Source: a bacterium (GTDB lineage Bacteria > Planctomycetota > J058 > JAJDCP01). From it: DNA of 18,487 bases. Shown here one piece after another: positions 1-7,473 of the stretch. The notes beneath the pieces were generated by a model that saw only the letters and a list, made by a program, of their open reading frames with translations, did no database searches and was not told where the DNA came from. Each line of letters begins with the position of its first letter. The first letter of the stretch is position 1. The translations under genes were made by a program, and so were the position numbers. The stretch covers positions 1-18,487 of the forward strand of contig JAUIEM010000189.1 of the NCBI GenBank assembly GCA_030428695.1, in the 5' to 3' direction.

Positions 1-270
1 GCCAATCTCTCGGTCTACCTCAACCGGGAGGGCTGCTTCGCCAACCACACCGGCACGATGATCGTCGAGGGCAGCAGCGCCCAGATCGACGCCCTGCTCG
101 CGAGCGAGGCCCACCAGCGCCTGGTCACCCAGGGCAGCCACGTCGCGACCAACTTCACCGTCCAGCGCGCCGACACGGGCGCGGCGGTGCTGCGCCGGGT
201 CGACCTGATGGTGTCGGTGCGCGACGAGCTCGGGCTGACGACGCCGGATGAAGAGGATGAAGAGGACTGA
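1..270 (+). CDS. C-terminal part of an unrecognised protein (5' end outside the window)
   Basis: An open frame runs from the first base to a TGA at 268-270 and gives 89 residues without a start. An internal ATG at 58 is unlikely to be the true start because the frame is open and protein-like before it (ANLSVYLNREGCFANHTGT). The visible part looks like a small alpha/beta fold: a hydrophobic strand, a helix (SSAQIDALLASEAHQRL), another strand (HVATNFTVQRA) and a final helix or strand. It ends in an acidic tail, DEEDEED, encoded by a short GAAGAG-rich repeat. I do not recognise the family and assign no function. The downstream neighbour is a non-coding repeat element, not a gene, so no operon partner is visible on this side. 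Confidence 0.7.
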   Translation, partial: ANLSVYLNREGCFANHTGTMIVEGSSAQIDALLASEAHQRLVTQGSHVATNFTVQRADTGAAVLRRVDLMVSVRDELGLTTPDEEDEED

Positions 271-308
271 GGGAAGCGCGGATCGTGGGGGAAGCCTGTT
301 CCCACAGG

Positions 309-552
309 ACGGCGGGAGGGGGTGAAGAGGAGGTCTCACGGAACCCGATGGCGCATGTTCCCACGCCTGCGGCGGGCGGGGGTAAACCCCGCCCCTACAT
401 TGGATTCCGACGCACACCACGGGTGATCTCGGACGTGCGGCATGCGAGCCATGCCTCGCTTGGGCTGATGGTCCTATCCGACCCCTCCCCTGCAGTTGGT
501 CCTACGCCTGCTCGAAAACCATGTAGGGTGCGGGGTTTACCCCCGCCCGCCG
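309..552. repeat. Non-coding repeat element, copy A, with long inverted arms
   Basis: The 343-base gap 271-613 has no credible gene and is dominated by this element. Positions 366-481 match 8589-8704 (copy B) over 116 bases without a gap and with only four differences that I count. Weaker similarity extends left to about 309. Within copy A, 370-400 and 521-552 are near-perfect inverted arms built around GGTAAACCCCGC and CCCTACAT; one extra base sits in the right arm. They could fold into a hairpin with a loop of about 120 bases. An 11-base direct repeat, AAGAGGACTGA, lies just outside at 260-270 and 601-611. No open frame in the element is shared by the two copies in a protein-like way. It could be a MITE-like or REP/BIME-like element; the class is inference. 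Confidence 0.8.
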
Positions 553-613
553 AGCGTGGGCAGGACTACGCCGAGCTCAGTAGAAGCCGAATGTGCGGAA
601 AAGAGGACTGAAC

Positions 614-1120
614 ATGCCGCGACCGCCCCGCTACTGCCCGATGTGTGCCCGGGAGCTGAGCGTCGCCGCGCACGGCGGCCGGGAACGGGCCTGCTGCCCC
701 GACAAGGACTGCGGCTGGGTGCACTGGGACAACCCGCTGCCGGTGGTCGCGGCCCTGGTAGAGCATCCCGACGGCATCGTGCTGGTCCAGAACAAGGGCT
801 GGCCCGCCTCGTGGTACGGCCTGGTCACCGGCTTCCTCGAGCGGGACGAGAGCCCCGAGGAGGGCGTGGTGCGGGAGGTGGAGGAAGAGCTCGGGCTGGC
901 GAGCGAGATCGTCGACTGGCTCGGGGTCTATCCCTTCACCCAGATGAACCAGGTCATCCTCGCCTGGCACCTGCGCGCGGAGGGGCCGATCGTGCTCGGC
1001 GACGAGCTCGCGGGGCACAAGCTGGTCCCGCCGGACAAGCTGCGCCCCTGGCCGATGGGCACCGGCGCCGCCGTCACGGAGTGGCTGCGTCGGCGGGAGC
1101 TCAACGCGCGGACAGGCTGA
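614..1120 (+). CDS. Zinc-ribbon Nudix hydrolase
   Basis: 168-residue protein. A short N-terminal zinc ribbon (C8, C11, then C27/C28 and C33) is followed by a Nudix domain with an exact Nudix box at residues 73-95 (G-x5-E-x7-REVEEELGL). Nudix enzymes hydrolyse nucleoside diphosphates linked to another group, using metal bound by the box glutamates. The zinc ribbon plus Nudix order is that of NudC-type NADH/NAD-RNA pyrophosphatases, but this protein is shorter than NudC and lacks the SQPWPFP signature after the box (PFTQMNQ occupies that area), so the substrate is open. The ATG at 614 is chosen because AGAGGA lies six bases upstream; an in-frame GTG at 593 has no good site. The 3' end overlaps the convergent gene by 20 bases. 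Confidence 0.88.
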   Translation: MPRPPRYCPMCARELSVAAHGGRERACCPDKDCGWVHWDNPLPVVAALVEHPDGIVLVQNKGWPASWYGLVTGFLERDESPEEGVVREVEEELGLASEIVDWLGVYPFTQMNQVILAWHLRAEGPIVLGDELAGHKLVPPDKLRPWPMGTGAAVTEWLRRRELNARTG

Positions 1121-1862
1121 AGTCGCCGTCGTAGTCGAGCAGCTCCCCTCCCTGGACCAGGAACTCGGCCCCGCGTCGCACGACCGGCTCAGCGAAGCTG
1201 TAGCCGAGGATCTCGCCGTTATCGGCGCGGTAGGTCTCCTCGATCTCCCAGCCTTCGTGCCAGACGTGCAGGCGGTAGACGCCGTCGGGCACGTCCTCGA
1301 GCACGAAGCGGCCCGCGCGGTCGGTGACCGTGTGAAAGGGATGCTCGAAGACGTGGATGCTCGCGGACTCCCAGGGATGGCCGGCGTTGCAGCGCAGCTC
1401 GTAGACGCCAGGGACGACGAGGCGGTAGCGTGTACGGGCAACGAGGCCGGTTCCGAAGGCCTTCTCCGTTCCCAGGTAAGCGACCAACACGTGCAGGAGC
1501 GGGTCGTCGTTGTCGATTTTCACCCTCGTGCCCGCCGTGACCGTCAGCACGCGGGGCTCGATCCGGCAGCGTCGGAAGACCAGCTCGGGGCGAGCCTCCT
1601 CGCGCTCCGGCACCTCCTCCACCCCCTCCAGCCAGACCACGCAGCCCCGCACCCCGCGGGTCTCGGGGTCGACGACCAGGCGCTCGCTGTCGATGCGCGG
1701 ATCCTCGGGCGACACGCCGGCGAACTCCTGGTTCTTCTCGCACGCCAGCCAGACCGTGTCCGGCAGCGGACCTTCCCAGCGCACCTGTCCCGCCAGGTCC
1801 GCGCCCTGCTGGGCGACGCAGAGGGCAGCCAACCCGAGGAAAATGGGGATGATCCGCGTCAC
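1101..1862 (-). CDS. Exported cupredoxin-like / carboxypeptidase-regulatory-like protein
   Basis: 253 residues from a GTG at 1862, preceded by GGAGGAAGC. Residues 1-18 form a short signal peptide (TRIIPIFLGLAALCVA), so the protein is probably periplasmic or secreted. The first part (about 22-170) resembles the cupredoxin-like domains found in planctomycetes and relatives: a strand pattern around VKIDNDDPLLH (H124) and ELRCNAGHPW (C158, H162). The second part (about 170-205) is a beta-sandwich repeat ending GVYRLHVWHEGW, typical of carboxypeptidase-regulatory-like domains. The usual C-x2-HPWM signature, as I recall it, is altered here to C-x3-HPWE, so copper binding is doubtful. The start overlaps the stop of the QEGLA metallopeptidase gene by four bases (GTGA), which indicates one transcript and coupled translation. 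The role is unknown. Confidence 0.72.
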   Translation of the reverse strand: MTRIIPIFLGLAALCVAQQGADLAGQVRWEGPLPDTVWLACEKNQEFAGVSPEDPRIDSERLVVDPETRGVRGCVVWLEGVEEVPEREEARPELVFRRCRIEPRVLTVTAGTRVKIDNDDPLLHVLVAYLGTEKAFGTGLVARTRYRLVVPGVYELRCNAGHPWESASIHVFEHPFHTVTDRAGRFVLEDVPDGVYRLHVWHEGWEIEETYRADNGEILGYSFAEPVVRRGAEFLVQGGELLDYDGDFSLSAR

Positions 1863-3133
1863 GCTTCCTCCTCCCGCTCGATGCGCCGCAACTTCTTCAG
1901 TCGCACCGTCGCGAAGTCGGCGAGCTCGGCCTCGGCGACCGGCAGACTGTGGGTCAGGTTCGAGAAGGCCAGCCAGGCCGCGAGCTCGGTGCGGTTCTTG
2001 ACCCACGCGGGCTCGAAGCGCGGCGGGGCGATCAGGCCCTCTTCGAAGCAGGGCTCGAGCTCCTCGACGTCGTTCCAGGTCAGGCGCCCGGCGAACAGGT
2101 AGTGTGGGTACATCAGCTTGCGGGCGGACAGCGCCGCGTGCAGCCAGGCGTGGGTGCGCAACAGGCCGCGCAGGTAGACGACGTCCTTGGTGAAGGCGAC
2201 GCCGCCGCGCACGTCGCCGCCCCGGAACACACGCTGGGCCGAGGCGTAGGCCTCGCGCGGCGGGGAGCCGGTGTCGAGGAAGTAGCGGAACACCTCGATG
2301 AAGTCCGCCCCCTCGAGGGCGTGGTCGATCGCGACGATGCGCAGGGCGATGCGGCGCAGCCGCGCGAGGTCGATCGCGTTGCTGATCAGCTCCGCGAAGC
2401 TCGCCAGCCCCTCCTGGGTCGCGGTCGTGCGCGGCGCCCCGAGGCTGAGGCAGGTCAGGTACGGCTGGGCGCGGCCGTTGCGGCTGGTCGCGCTGTGCAC
2501 CAGCGCCTCGTGCTGGATCAGCTGGGCGACGTCCGCCTCGCTGAAGCTCGCTCCCGCGCGCAGCCGGATGCGGGTCGCGCCGGCGGCGGCCTTGGCGGCC
2601 AGGCCGGGATCGAGGACGACGGCGAGCGGCTCCTCGTGGAACACCGGATCGATCGCTGCCTGGATGCGCGCCTGGACCGTCTCCGCCGGGATCCGGTAGT
2701 CGCCCTCGACCTCCGGGCAGCTGCTCGCCAGCGAGTCGGTCTCGGCGACGAAGTGCCGCGCCGCCTCGAGGCTGGTCAGACCGCCCGGCAGCACGCGGTC
2801 GCGGGGGCCGCCGTAGAGCTCCCGGGAGAGGGCCGTGAAGCGCGGCGTGTGGGCGTTCTCGAGCAGGCCGAGCGCGGTGCGGTAGCTGGCGGCGGTGCGG
2901 GCGATGAAGCGCGCCATCGGATGGTCGCCAGCGGGGGTGCTCAGCCGCTCGAGGGCCTCGGCCTCGGCCTGGAACTCGACGCGCGGCGGCTCGGGCAGGG
3001 CGGGATTTCCGGCGCGCCAGCCAGCGAGGAAGCGCCGCCCGACCTCGACCGGCCAGGCGAGCTCGGTCAGCACCTTGACGTCGCGGGCCGCCGCGACGAC
3101 CGCGGCATCTTCGGCGGCGAAGGGGAAGCTCAT
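1859..3133 (-). CDS. QEGLA-motif metallopeptidase-like protein (DUF1704 / flavohemoglobin expression-modulating family)
   Basis: 424 residues, a usual full length for the family. The core is an HExxH zinc-site motif, HEALVH at 208-213, followed by SRNG and QP, then TQEGLA at 239-244 where the glutamate would be the third zinc ligand. These are the hallmark motifs of the DUF1704 / QEGLA family, whose eukaryotic members are the MATCAP tyrosine carboxypeptidases. No signal peptide is visible, so it is probably cytoplasmic. The bacterial substrate is not established; the old name refers to an effect on flavohemoglobin expression. The ATG at 3133 has GAGAGG about 11 bases upstream, rather far. It lies 102 bases downstream of the PL8 lyase gene and overlaps the exported cupredoxin-like gene by four bases. 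Confidence 0.88.
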   Translation of the reverse strand: MSFPFAAEDAAVVAAARDVKVLTELAWPVEVGRRFLAGWRAGNPALPEPPRVEFQAEAEALERLSTPAGDHPMARFIARTAASYRTALGLLENAHTPRFTALSRELYGGPRDRVLPGGLTSLEAARHFVAETDSLASSCPEVEGDYRIPAETVQARIQAAIDPVFHEEPLAVVLDPGLAAKAAAGATRIRLRAGASFSEADVAQLIQHEALVHSATSRNGRAQPYLTCLSLGAPRTTATQEGLASFAELISNAIDLARLRRIALRIVAIDHALEGADFIEVFRYFLDTGSPPREAYASAQRVFRGGDVRGGVAFTKDVVYLRGLLRTHAWLHAALSARKLMYPHYLFAGRLTWNDVEELEPCFEEGLIAPPRFEPAWVKNRTELAAWLAFSNLTHSLPVAEAELADFATVRLKKLRRIEREEEA

Positions 3134-3235
3134 GGCGGGTTCATCCTCTCGAGAGGCGGTTCCTCACACGTCCATCAGCATAGAATGTCCACACGACAGG
3201 GGCGAGGAATTGCCGCCTTCGCCCGGGGCAAACCT

Positions 3236-5467
3236 CTACTCCCGCGGCAGCACCACGCTCTGCCCGTCGACGGGCGTGAAGCGATAGCTCTCCCCGTCCA
3301 CCCGCACCGTCACCGGCTCCCCGCTCCAGGCGGGATCCGCCAGGGCGACGCTCTGCGGCCCGACCAGCACGACGCACGGCCGGTCGGCGGCGATGCCGTC
3401 CCGCTCTCCCGCTTCCCAGAACACCAGCCCGGTCAGGCCGAGGGCGTCGTGGCGCACCGCCTGCAGCGCGGGCCCGTTGGCGAGCACCGTCAGCTCCGGG
3501 CGGGCGGCGAAGGCGGCGGTCGCCTCCGCATCGCGCCCGGGCAGGAGGGCGTAGGCGTAGCGCGCGTCGGCCGGACGCACGCCGTGGTCGAAGCCGAGCC
3601 AGAGCAGCTCATGGCGCACCGGGGTGTCGTCGAGCCGCCGGTTGATCGCCCGCCAGGTGCCGGTGTGCGGGCCGCTCTCGACGAGGAGGGGCGAGCCGTC
3701 GAGCGCCGCGTAGCCGATCCCGTCGTGGGCGAGCCAGCCTTCGCCCTCGACGAGCTCCCCGTCGAGGCGGCGCTGGTCGACGGTGGTCAGCACCGGGTGG
3801 TCGCCATCGCCGCCGATGCCGGCGCCGAGGCAGGCGGTCAGGGGGCCGAGGGAGAACCAGGCCTTGCGGGCGACGACCCCGTCCCGGGCGAAGTCGAGGG
3901 CGGCCACGCCGTGCTCGCCGTCGCTGACGCCGCCGACGAAGCGGGTGGTCCCGCGGGCGCCGCGGCCCCAGTCGATGCGGGGCAGCGCCTCCTCATCCTG
4001 CTCGCAGGTGATGCCGGGGATGCGGCGCCAGTTCCACACCGGCTGCACCTCCTGGTAGCCCTCGCCGTCGGTGAACACGAAGCAGGCCCCGTCCGCGAGG
4101 TGGTACTGACGCAGGCCTTCGCCGTTGCCGCTCTCGGTGCCGACGGTGCGGGCGCTGAGCATTTTGATCGAGACCGCCCAGCCCGGCCGGCGGTGCACGG
4201 CGAAGTCGCTGCGCCAGAAGCAGCGGTGCCCGGAGGGCGCCTGAGGGAAGGCGGCGAGCTCCTCCGCCCGGGCCGAGCCGACCGTCGCGAGCACGGCGGC
4301 GGCCGCCTGCACGTTGCGGACGCCGCGGCCGGCGCTCTTGCGGGAGAAGTTGCGGCCCTGGGCGCCGGGGTCGAGCATCGGGCCGTAGCTGATCCAGGCG
4401 AGGCCGTCGAGGATGAAGCTCTCGAGCAGGCCGACCCGCTCCTCGGGCCAGGCGTAGGCCGTGCCGGCGGCGAGGGCGGCGATGCGGGAGGCGACCTCGA
4501 TGTAGGGCAGCCCGTAGCTCGCCGCGTAGAACTGCGGCCCGTGCTGGTGGAAGCTGAAGTCCTCCTGGATGCCCTCGCCGCGGCTGACCCGCACCTCGGC
4601 GGCCGCCCGCGCGAAGACGTCCTCGAGGAGCCCCGGATCCTCCCGCAGCAGCGCGAGGGAGACCGCCGCGTCGACCCGGTAGAACAGGTTCGCCGCGCCC
4701 CCGGTCCCGCCCTTCGGCGGCGGCCAGGCCTGGTGCATGAAGCGCATCAGCCGCTCGCGGCGCCGGCCCTCGAGCGCGTCCCCGAGCAGCAGCGCGAGCT
4801 CCCCGAGCACCCGCGGGATCGGCACGTCGTTGACCCACCAGTTGCTGTGCTGGAAGTCGAGGGCGAGCCAGCGGTCGAGCTCCTCGAGGGCGGGGCCGGT
4901 CTCGCCGGCCAGGGTCAGCTCCCGGGCGCTCTGCAGGTGCGCGAAGCCCTCGTAGCCGTAGCGCGGCCCGGGCCCCTCGAGGCGGGCGGCGACCCGCGCG
5001 GCGACCACGGCGAAGTCGTCGAGCAGCGCGGGCCGCTCGGCGAGCACCTCGACGCGGTCGAGGGAGGCGCAGCTCTGCCCGTCGTTGGCGGCGACGTCCG
5101 CCTTCTCGAGCCGCAGCTCGAGGGCGCCCGCGGCGACCGGCAGGTCGACGTAGAGCCAGCGGTAGCGGCCCCAGCCTCGGGTCGGCTGGAAACGCACGGT
5201 CAGCGGTTCCGTTCCGGGCAGCGCGAGGGTCGCCCGCTGCTCGCGCAGGACGCCGAGCGAGTAGCGGATGCGCAGGCAGGCGCCGGCCTCGACGGCGGGC
5301 AACACCAGCGCGTCGCCGAGTGCGTCGAAGCCCTTCACCCGGGCGCCGCCCGAGGCCCCGTCGTGGGGCTGGACCTCGAGCCCGCGCAGGGCGCCGGCCT
5401 CGGCCTCGTAGCCGGCCGCCAGCGCGGCGCCCGCGAGCGCCAGCAGACAGACGATGCGGGTTCCCAT
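3236..5467 (-). CDS. Secreted polysaccharide lyase, PL8-like (hyaluronate/chondroitin/xanthan lyase fold)
   Basis: 743 residues with a signal peptide at 1-18. After an N-terminal carbohydrate-binding-like beta region (about 20-145), an alpha/alpha-toroid domain carries PL8 landmarks: NWWVNDVPIPR (209-219), GGAANLFYRVD with N260, FHQHGPQFYAASYG with H309 and Y318, and GRNFSR with R372. The nine-residue spacing from His to Tyr equals that of the catalytic pair in Streptococcus hyaluronate lyase (H399/Y408). The beta-sandwich part contains GTESGNGEG (443-451) and WRRIPGIT (480-487), which match the conserved PL8 central segment. PL8 enzymes cleave uronic-acid-containing polysaccharides by beta-elimination; the substrate here is unknown. 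The ATG at 5467 follows GGAGGGAGC. It is 171 bases downstream of the kinase gene and probably has its own promoter. Confidence 0.87.
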   Translation of the reverse strand: MGTRIVCLLALAGAALAAGYEAEAGALRGLEVQPHDGASGGARVKGFDALGDALVLPAVEAGACLRIRYSLGVLREQRATLALPGTEPLTVRFQPTRGWGRYRWLYVDLPVAAGALELRLEKADVAANDGQSCASLDRVEVLAERPALLDDFAVVAARVAARLEGPGPRYGYEGFAHLQSARELTLAGETGPALEELDRWLALDFQHSNWWVNDVPIPRVLGELALLLGDALEGRRRERLMRFMHQAWPPPKGGTGGAANLFYRVDAAVSLALLREDPGLLEDVFARAAAEVRVSRGEGIQEDFSFHQHGPQFYAASYGLPYIEVASRIAALAAGTAYAWPEERVGLLESFILDGLAWISYGPMLDPGAQGRNFSRKSAGRGVRNVQAAAAVLATVGSARAEELAAFPQAPSGHRCFWRSDFAVHRRPGWAVSIKMLSARTVGTESGNGEGLRQYHLADGACFVFTDGEGYQEVQPVWNWRRIPGITCEQDEEALPRIDWGRGARGTTRFVGGVSDGEHGVAALDFARDGVVARKAWFSLGPLTACLGAGIGGDGDHPVLTTVDQRRLDGELVEGEGWLAHDGIGYAALDGSPLLVESGPHTGTWRAINRRLDDTPVRHELLWLGFDHGVRPADARYAYALLPGRDAEATAAFAARPELTVLANGPALQAVRHDALGLTGLVFWEAGERDGIAADRPCVVLVGPQSVALADPAWSGEPVTVRVDGESYRFTPVDGQSVVLPRE

Positions 5468-5505
5468 GCTCCCTCCGATGCGACCGGGCCTCTGCCCAGA
5501 TCGCC

Positions 5506-5534
5506 ATCGGACCTCAAGCGACGGAGCGGGTCAA
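5506..5534 (-). promoter_or_regulatory. Candidate sigma70-like promoter for the PL8 lyase
   Basis: On the minus strand TTGACC (5534-5529) is separated by 17 bases from TCCGAT (5511-5506). The -10 box lies about 40 bases upstream of the lyase ATG, leaving room for the GGAGGG ribosome binding site. The -35 box is good; the -10 box is only a partial match. The call rests on position and spacing alone. Confidence 0.33.
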
Positions 5535-5638
5535 GCGCGTCCCGAGCCCGCAGGCCGCGAGCGCCCGCCGGGCGACCTCCTCCTCGCGGTTCCGGCTCAG
5601 CCCCGCGCGCGCCCGCCACACCCGGAACCGGGGGGTGC

Positions 5639-7222
5639 TCAGAAGTTGCTCATCAGCTGGTTCCAGTACGGCCCTATGTGGAACCACAGCCAGTGCCGGA
5701 AGTAGTAGCCGGCCCCGACGGCACCCCCGATGAGCACCAGGGTGTACAGCCAGGAACCGCGCCCCCGCCGGACCGGCCGTGAGCGCAGATCGAGGCTCGC
5801 CGCCTGGCCGATGCGGTGGGAGTCGCGCTGGGAGCGGCCCTGCCGGCCGGTGCGGCGGTCGCCCGCGCTGAGGTCCATCGTCGGCTGCTCGAGGTTGCGG
5901 AACTTCAGCTCGCGGTTCCCCTTCTTCTTCGCCGCCTGCTCGCGGGCGAGCTCGATGTCCTGCAGGCCCTCGCCGGAGATGAAGTCCTGCAGCGCCTTGG
6001 CGAGGTCCCGGCCGGTCTGGTAGCGGTCGTCCGCGCTCTTCTTGAGCAGCTTCTTGACGATGCGCGACATCTTCGGCGAGACGTCCTTGTTGAGCTTGCG
6101 GAGGTTCGGCACCTCTTCGTTGGTGTGCAGCTGCATCATCTGCATCGCGGACTTCGCGCGGAACGGCGGCTTGCCTCCGAGCATCTCGTACAGCATGCAG
6201 CCGACCGAGTAGAGGTCGGAGCGATGGTCGGCCTGGTCGCTGTCCTCCCATTGCTCGGGGGCCATGTACGACGGGGTCCCCATCACCCGGTGCGTCGCGG
6301 TCACCTTGACCGTGTCCTCGTACTTGACCAGCCCGAAGTCGGCGATCTTGGCGCGGCCCTGCTCGGTCAGGAGCACGTTGTCCGGTTTGATGTCCCGGTG
6401 CACGATCCCCTTGTCCGCCGCCGCCGCCAGGCCCTGGGCGACCTGGTAGGCGATCTCCGCCGCCTTCGCCTCGGTCAGCTTGCCCTCCCGCTTCAGGAGC
6501 GCGCGCACCGAGCCGCCCGCGGCGAAGGCCATCGCGATGCAGAACAGCCCCTTCTCCTTGAAGATGTCGTGGACCTCGATGATCGCGGGATGCTCGACGC
6601 TCGCCAGCGCCTGCGCCTCCTGCATGAAGATGCTGATCATCGAGTCGCGCGCCCGCTCCGGCGGCAGGACCTTGAGCGCGACCTTGCGCCGCAGCTTGGT
6701 CTGGTTCGCGAGATAGACCGCCCCCATCGCCCCCTTGCCGAGCAGCTTCTCGATCAGGTAGCCGCCGAGGTTCTCGAGCAGCAGCGTGCCGTCCTCGCCG
6801 ACCACCTTGGGACCGGGCGGACCGCTGAGAGGCGGCGCCTCGTAGCTGGTCGGCATGTCGGACATGTCCTGCGTCGGAGGATCGGCGCTGTTCATGCTGT
6901 CGCCGCGCACCAGCGTCGGCACCTCGTCACCGGCGCTGGAGCCCGGGCCGTAGGTCGGCAGGTCGGAGATCGCCTCGAGGTGGGACGGCTTCGTCCGCCG
7001 GCTGGGCGAGACCGGCCCATCCGACCGGTGGCTACGCGAGCCCGGCCTATCCGACCGGCGGCTGCGCGAGCCCGTCCCTTCCGACCGGCGACTGCGCGAG
7101 CTCGGCGGCCCGTCCGGGCGCTGACGCGACCTGCGGCTGCGCTTCGTCCCGGGGGTGTAGCCGCAGTGCCTGCAGTGCTTGTCGTCCGCCTCGACGCGGC
7201 CCTTGCATTTCGGACATCGCAT
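5639..7222 (-). CDS. Membrane-anchored Ser/Thr protein kinase with N-terminal zinc ribbon and RS-type repeats
   Basis: 527 residues. A zinc ribbon (C3, C6, C17, C20) is followed by an Arg/Ser-rich region of ten-residue units (about 31-80: SSRSRRSEGT, GSRSRRSDRP, GSRSHRSDGP, VSPSRRTKPS). A Thr/Pro-rich linker leads to a complete Hanks-type kinase domain, about 154-415. It has the glycine loop GKGAMGAV (162-169), K184, alpha-C E202, HRDIKPDN (275-282), DFG (295-297) and APE (321-323). A basic stretch leads to one transmembrane helix at about 490-507 and a short aromatic tail. All catalytic residues are present, so it should be active, with the kinase domain probably in the cytoplasm. The ATG at 7222 follows GAGGAG with a six-base spacer. 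It diverges from the epimerase gene; the targets are unknown. Confidence 0.93.
   Translation of the reverse strand: MRCPKCKGRVEADDKHCRHCGYTPGTKRSRRSRQRPDGPPSSRSRRSEGTGSRSRRSDRPGSRSHRSDGPVSPSRRTKPSHLEAISDLPTYGPGSSAGDEVPTLVRGDSMNSADPPTQDMSDMPTSYEAPPLSGPPGPKVVGEDGTLLLENLGGYLIEKLLGKGAMGAVYLANQTKLRRKVALKVLPPERARDSMISIFMQEAQALASVEHPAIIEVHDIFKEKGLFCIAMAFAAGGSVRALLKREGKLTEAKAAEIAYQVAQGLAAAADKGIVHRDIKPDNVLLTEQGRAKIADFGLVKYEDTVKVTATHRVMGTPSYMAPEQWEDSDQADHRSDLYSVGCMLYEMLGGKPPFRAKSAMQMMQLHTNEEVPNLRKLNKDVSPKMSRIVKKLLKKSADDRYQTGRDLAKALQDFISGEGLQDIELAREQAAKKKGNRELKFRNLEQPTMDLSAGDRRTGRQGRSQRDSHRIGQAASLDLRSRPVRRGRGSWLYTLVLIGGAVGAGYYFRHWLWFHIGPYWNQLMSNF
6991..7140 (-). repeat. In-frame 30-bp tandem repeat encoding the RS region of the kinase
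   Basis: Five consecutive 30-base units start at 6991, 7021, 7051, 7081 and 7111. The middle three are clearest: each opens with CCGACCGG on the + strand and continues with a GCGAGC block. The outer two have diverged. The period is a multiple of three, so copy-number change would add or remove ten residues without a frameshift. The repeat lies wholly inside the kinase coding sequence and codes for Arg/Ser-rich decapeptides. Confidence 0.85.
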
Positions 7223-7261
7223 CCACGACTCCTCGCGTCCCGTGTGTCTCGGTGTACCCGC

Positions 7262-7267
7262 ATTGTA
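7262..7267 (-). promoter_or_regulatory. Candidate -10 box for the kinase gene
   Basis: On the minus strand TACAAT stands out in a GC-rich background, about 40 bases upstream of the kinase ATG. The segment 17 bases further upstream has no convincing -35 box, so this is a weak single-box call. The rest of the 251-base divergent gap 7223-7473 shows no gene; the epimerase ribosome binding site is at 7461-7467. Confidence 0.28.
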
Positions 7268-7473
7268 CGCGAACGCACGCGCCGCGCCCGTCCGCGTCGC
7301 GACTCCCCGTGCGCCGCAGCCCGCATCGACGTCTGCCCCGCACCGCCGCCTGCACGGCTCCGCGGAGCGCGATGGGACACGGGGTGGATGGGCTAACGGG
7401 CGTGCCTGGCGAACAGGGCTGGACGCCCCCGCCCCTCTGCTGCACGATGCCCGGGCTCTCTGGAGGACGGCGC

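Noticed and set aside
271..613. A small protein gene in the gap (for example the open frame 285-611)
   Set aside because: It spans the non-coding repeat. The equivalent reading frame is not kept in copy B, and no ribosome binding site or protein-like composition is seen.
1949..5782. A 1277-codon open frame on the + strand
   Set aside because: It runs antisense across the QEGLA and PL8 genes, is dominated by Ala, Gly, Arg, Glu and Val with no domain motif, and reflects the strong third-position GC bias that removes stop codons from the opposite strand.
6991..7140. CRISPR-like array of 30-bp units
   Set aside because: There are no unique spacers; the units are contiguous, in frame and encode a decapeptide repeat inside the kinase.
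5816..7396. A 526-codon open frame on the + strand
   Set aside because: It is antisense to a kinase with every catalytic motif intact and has low-complexity His/Arg/Leu-rich composition.
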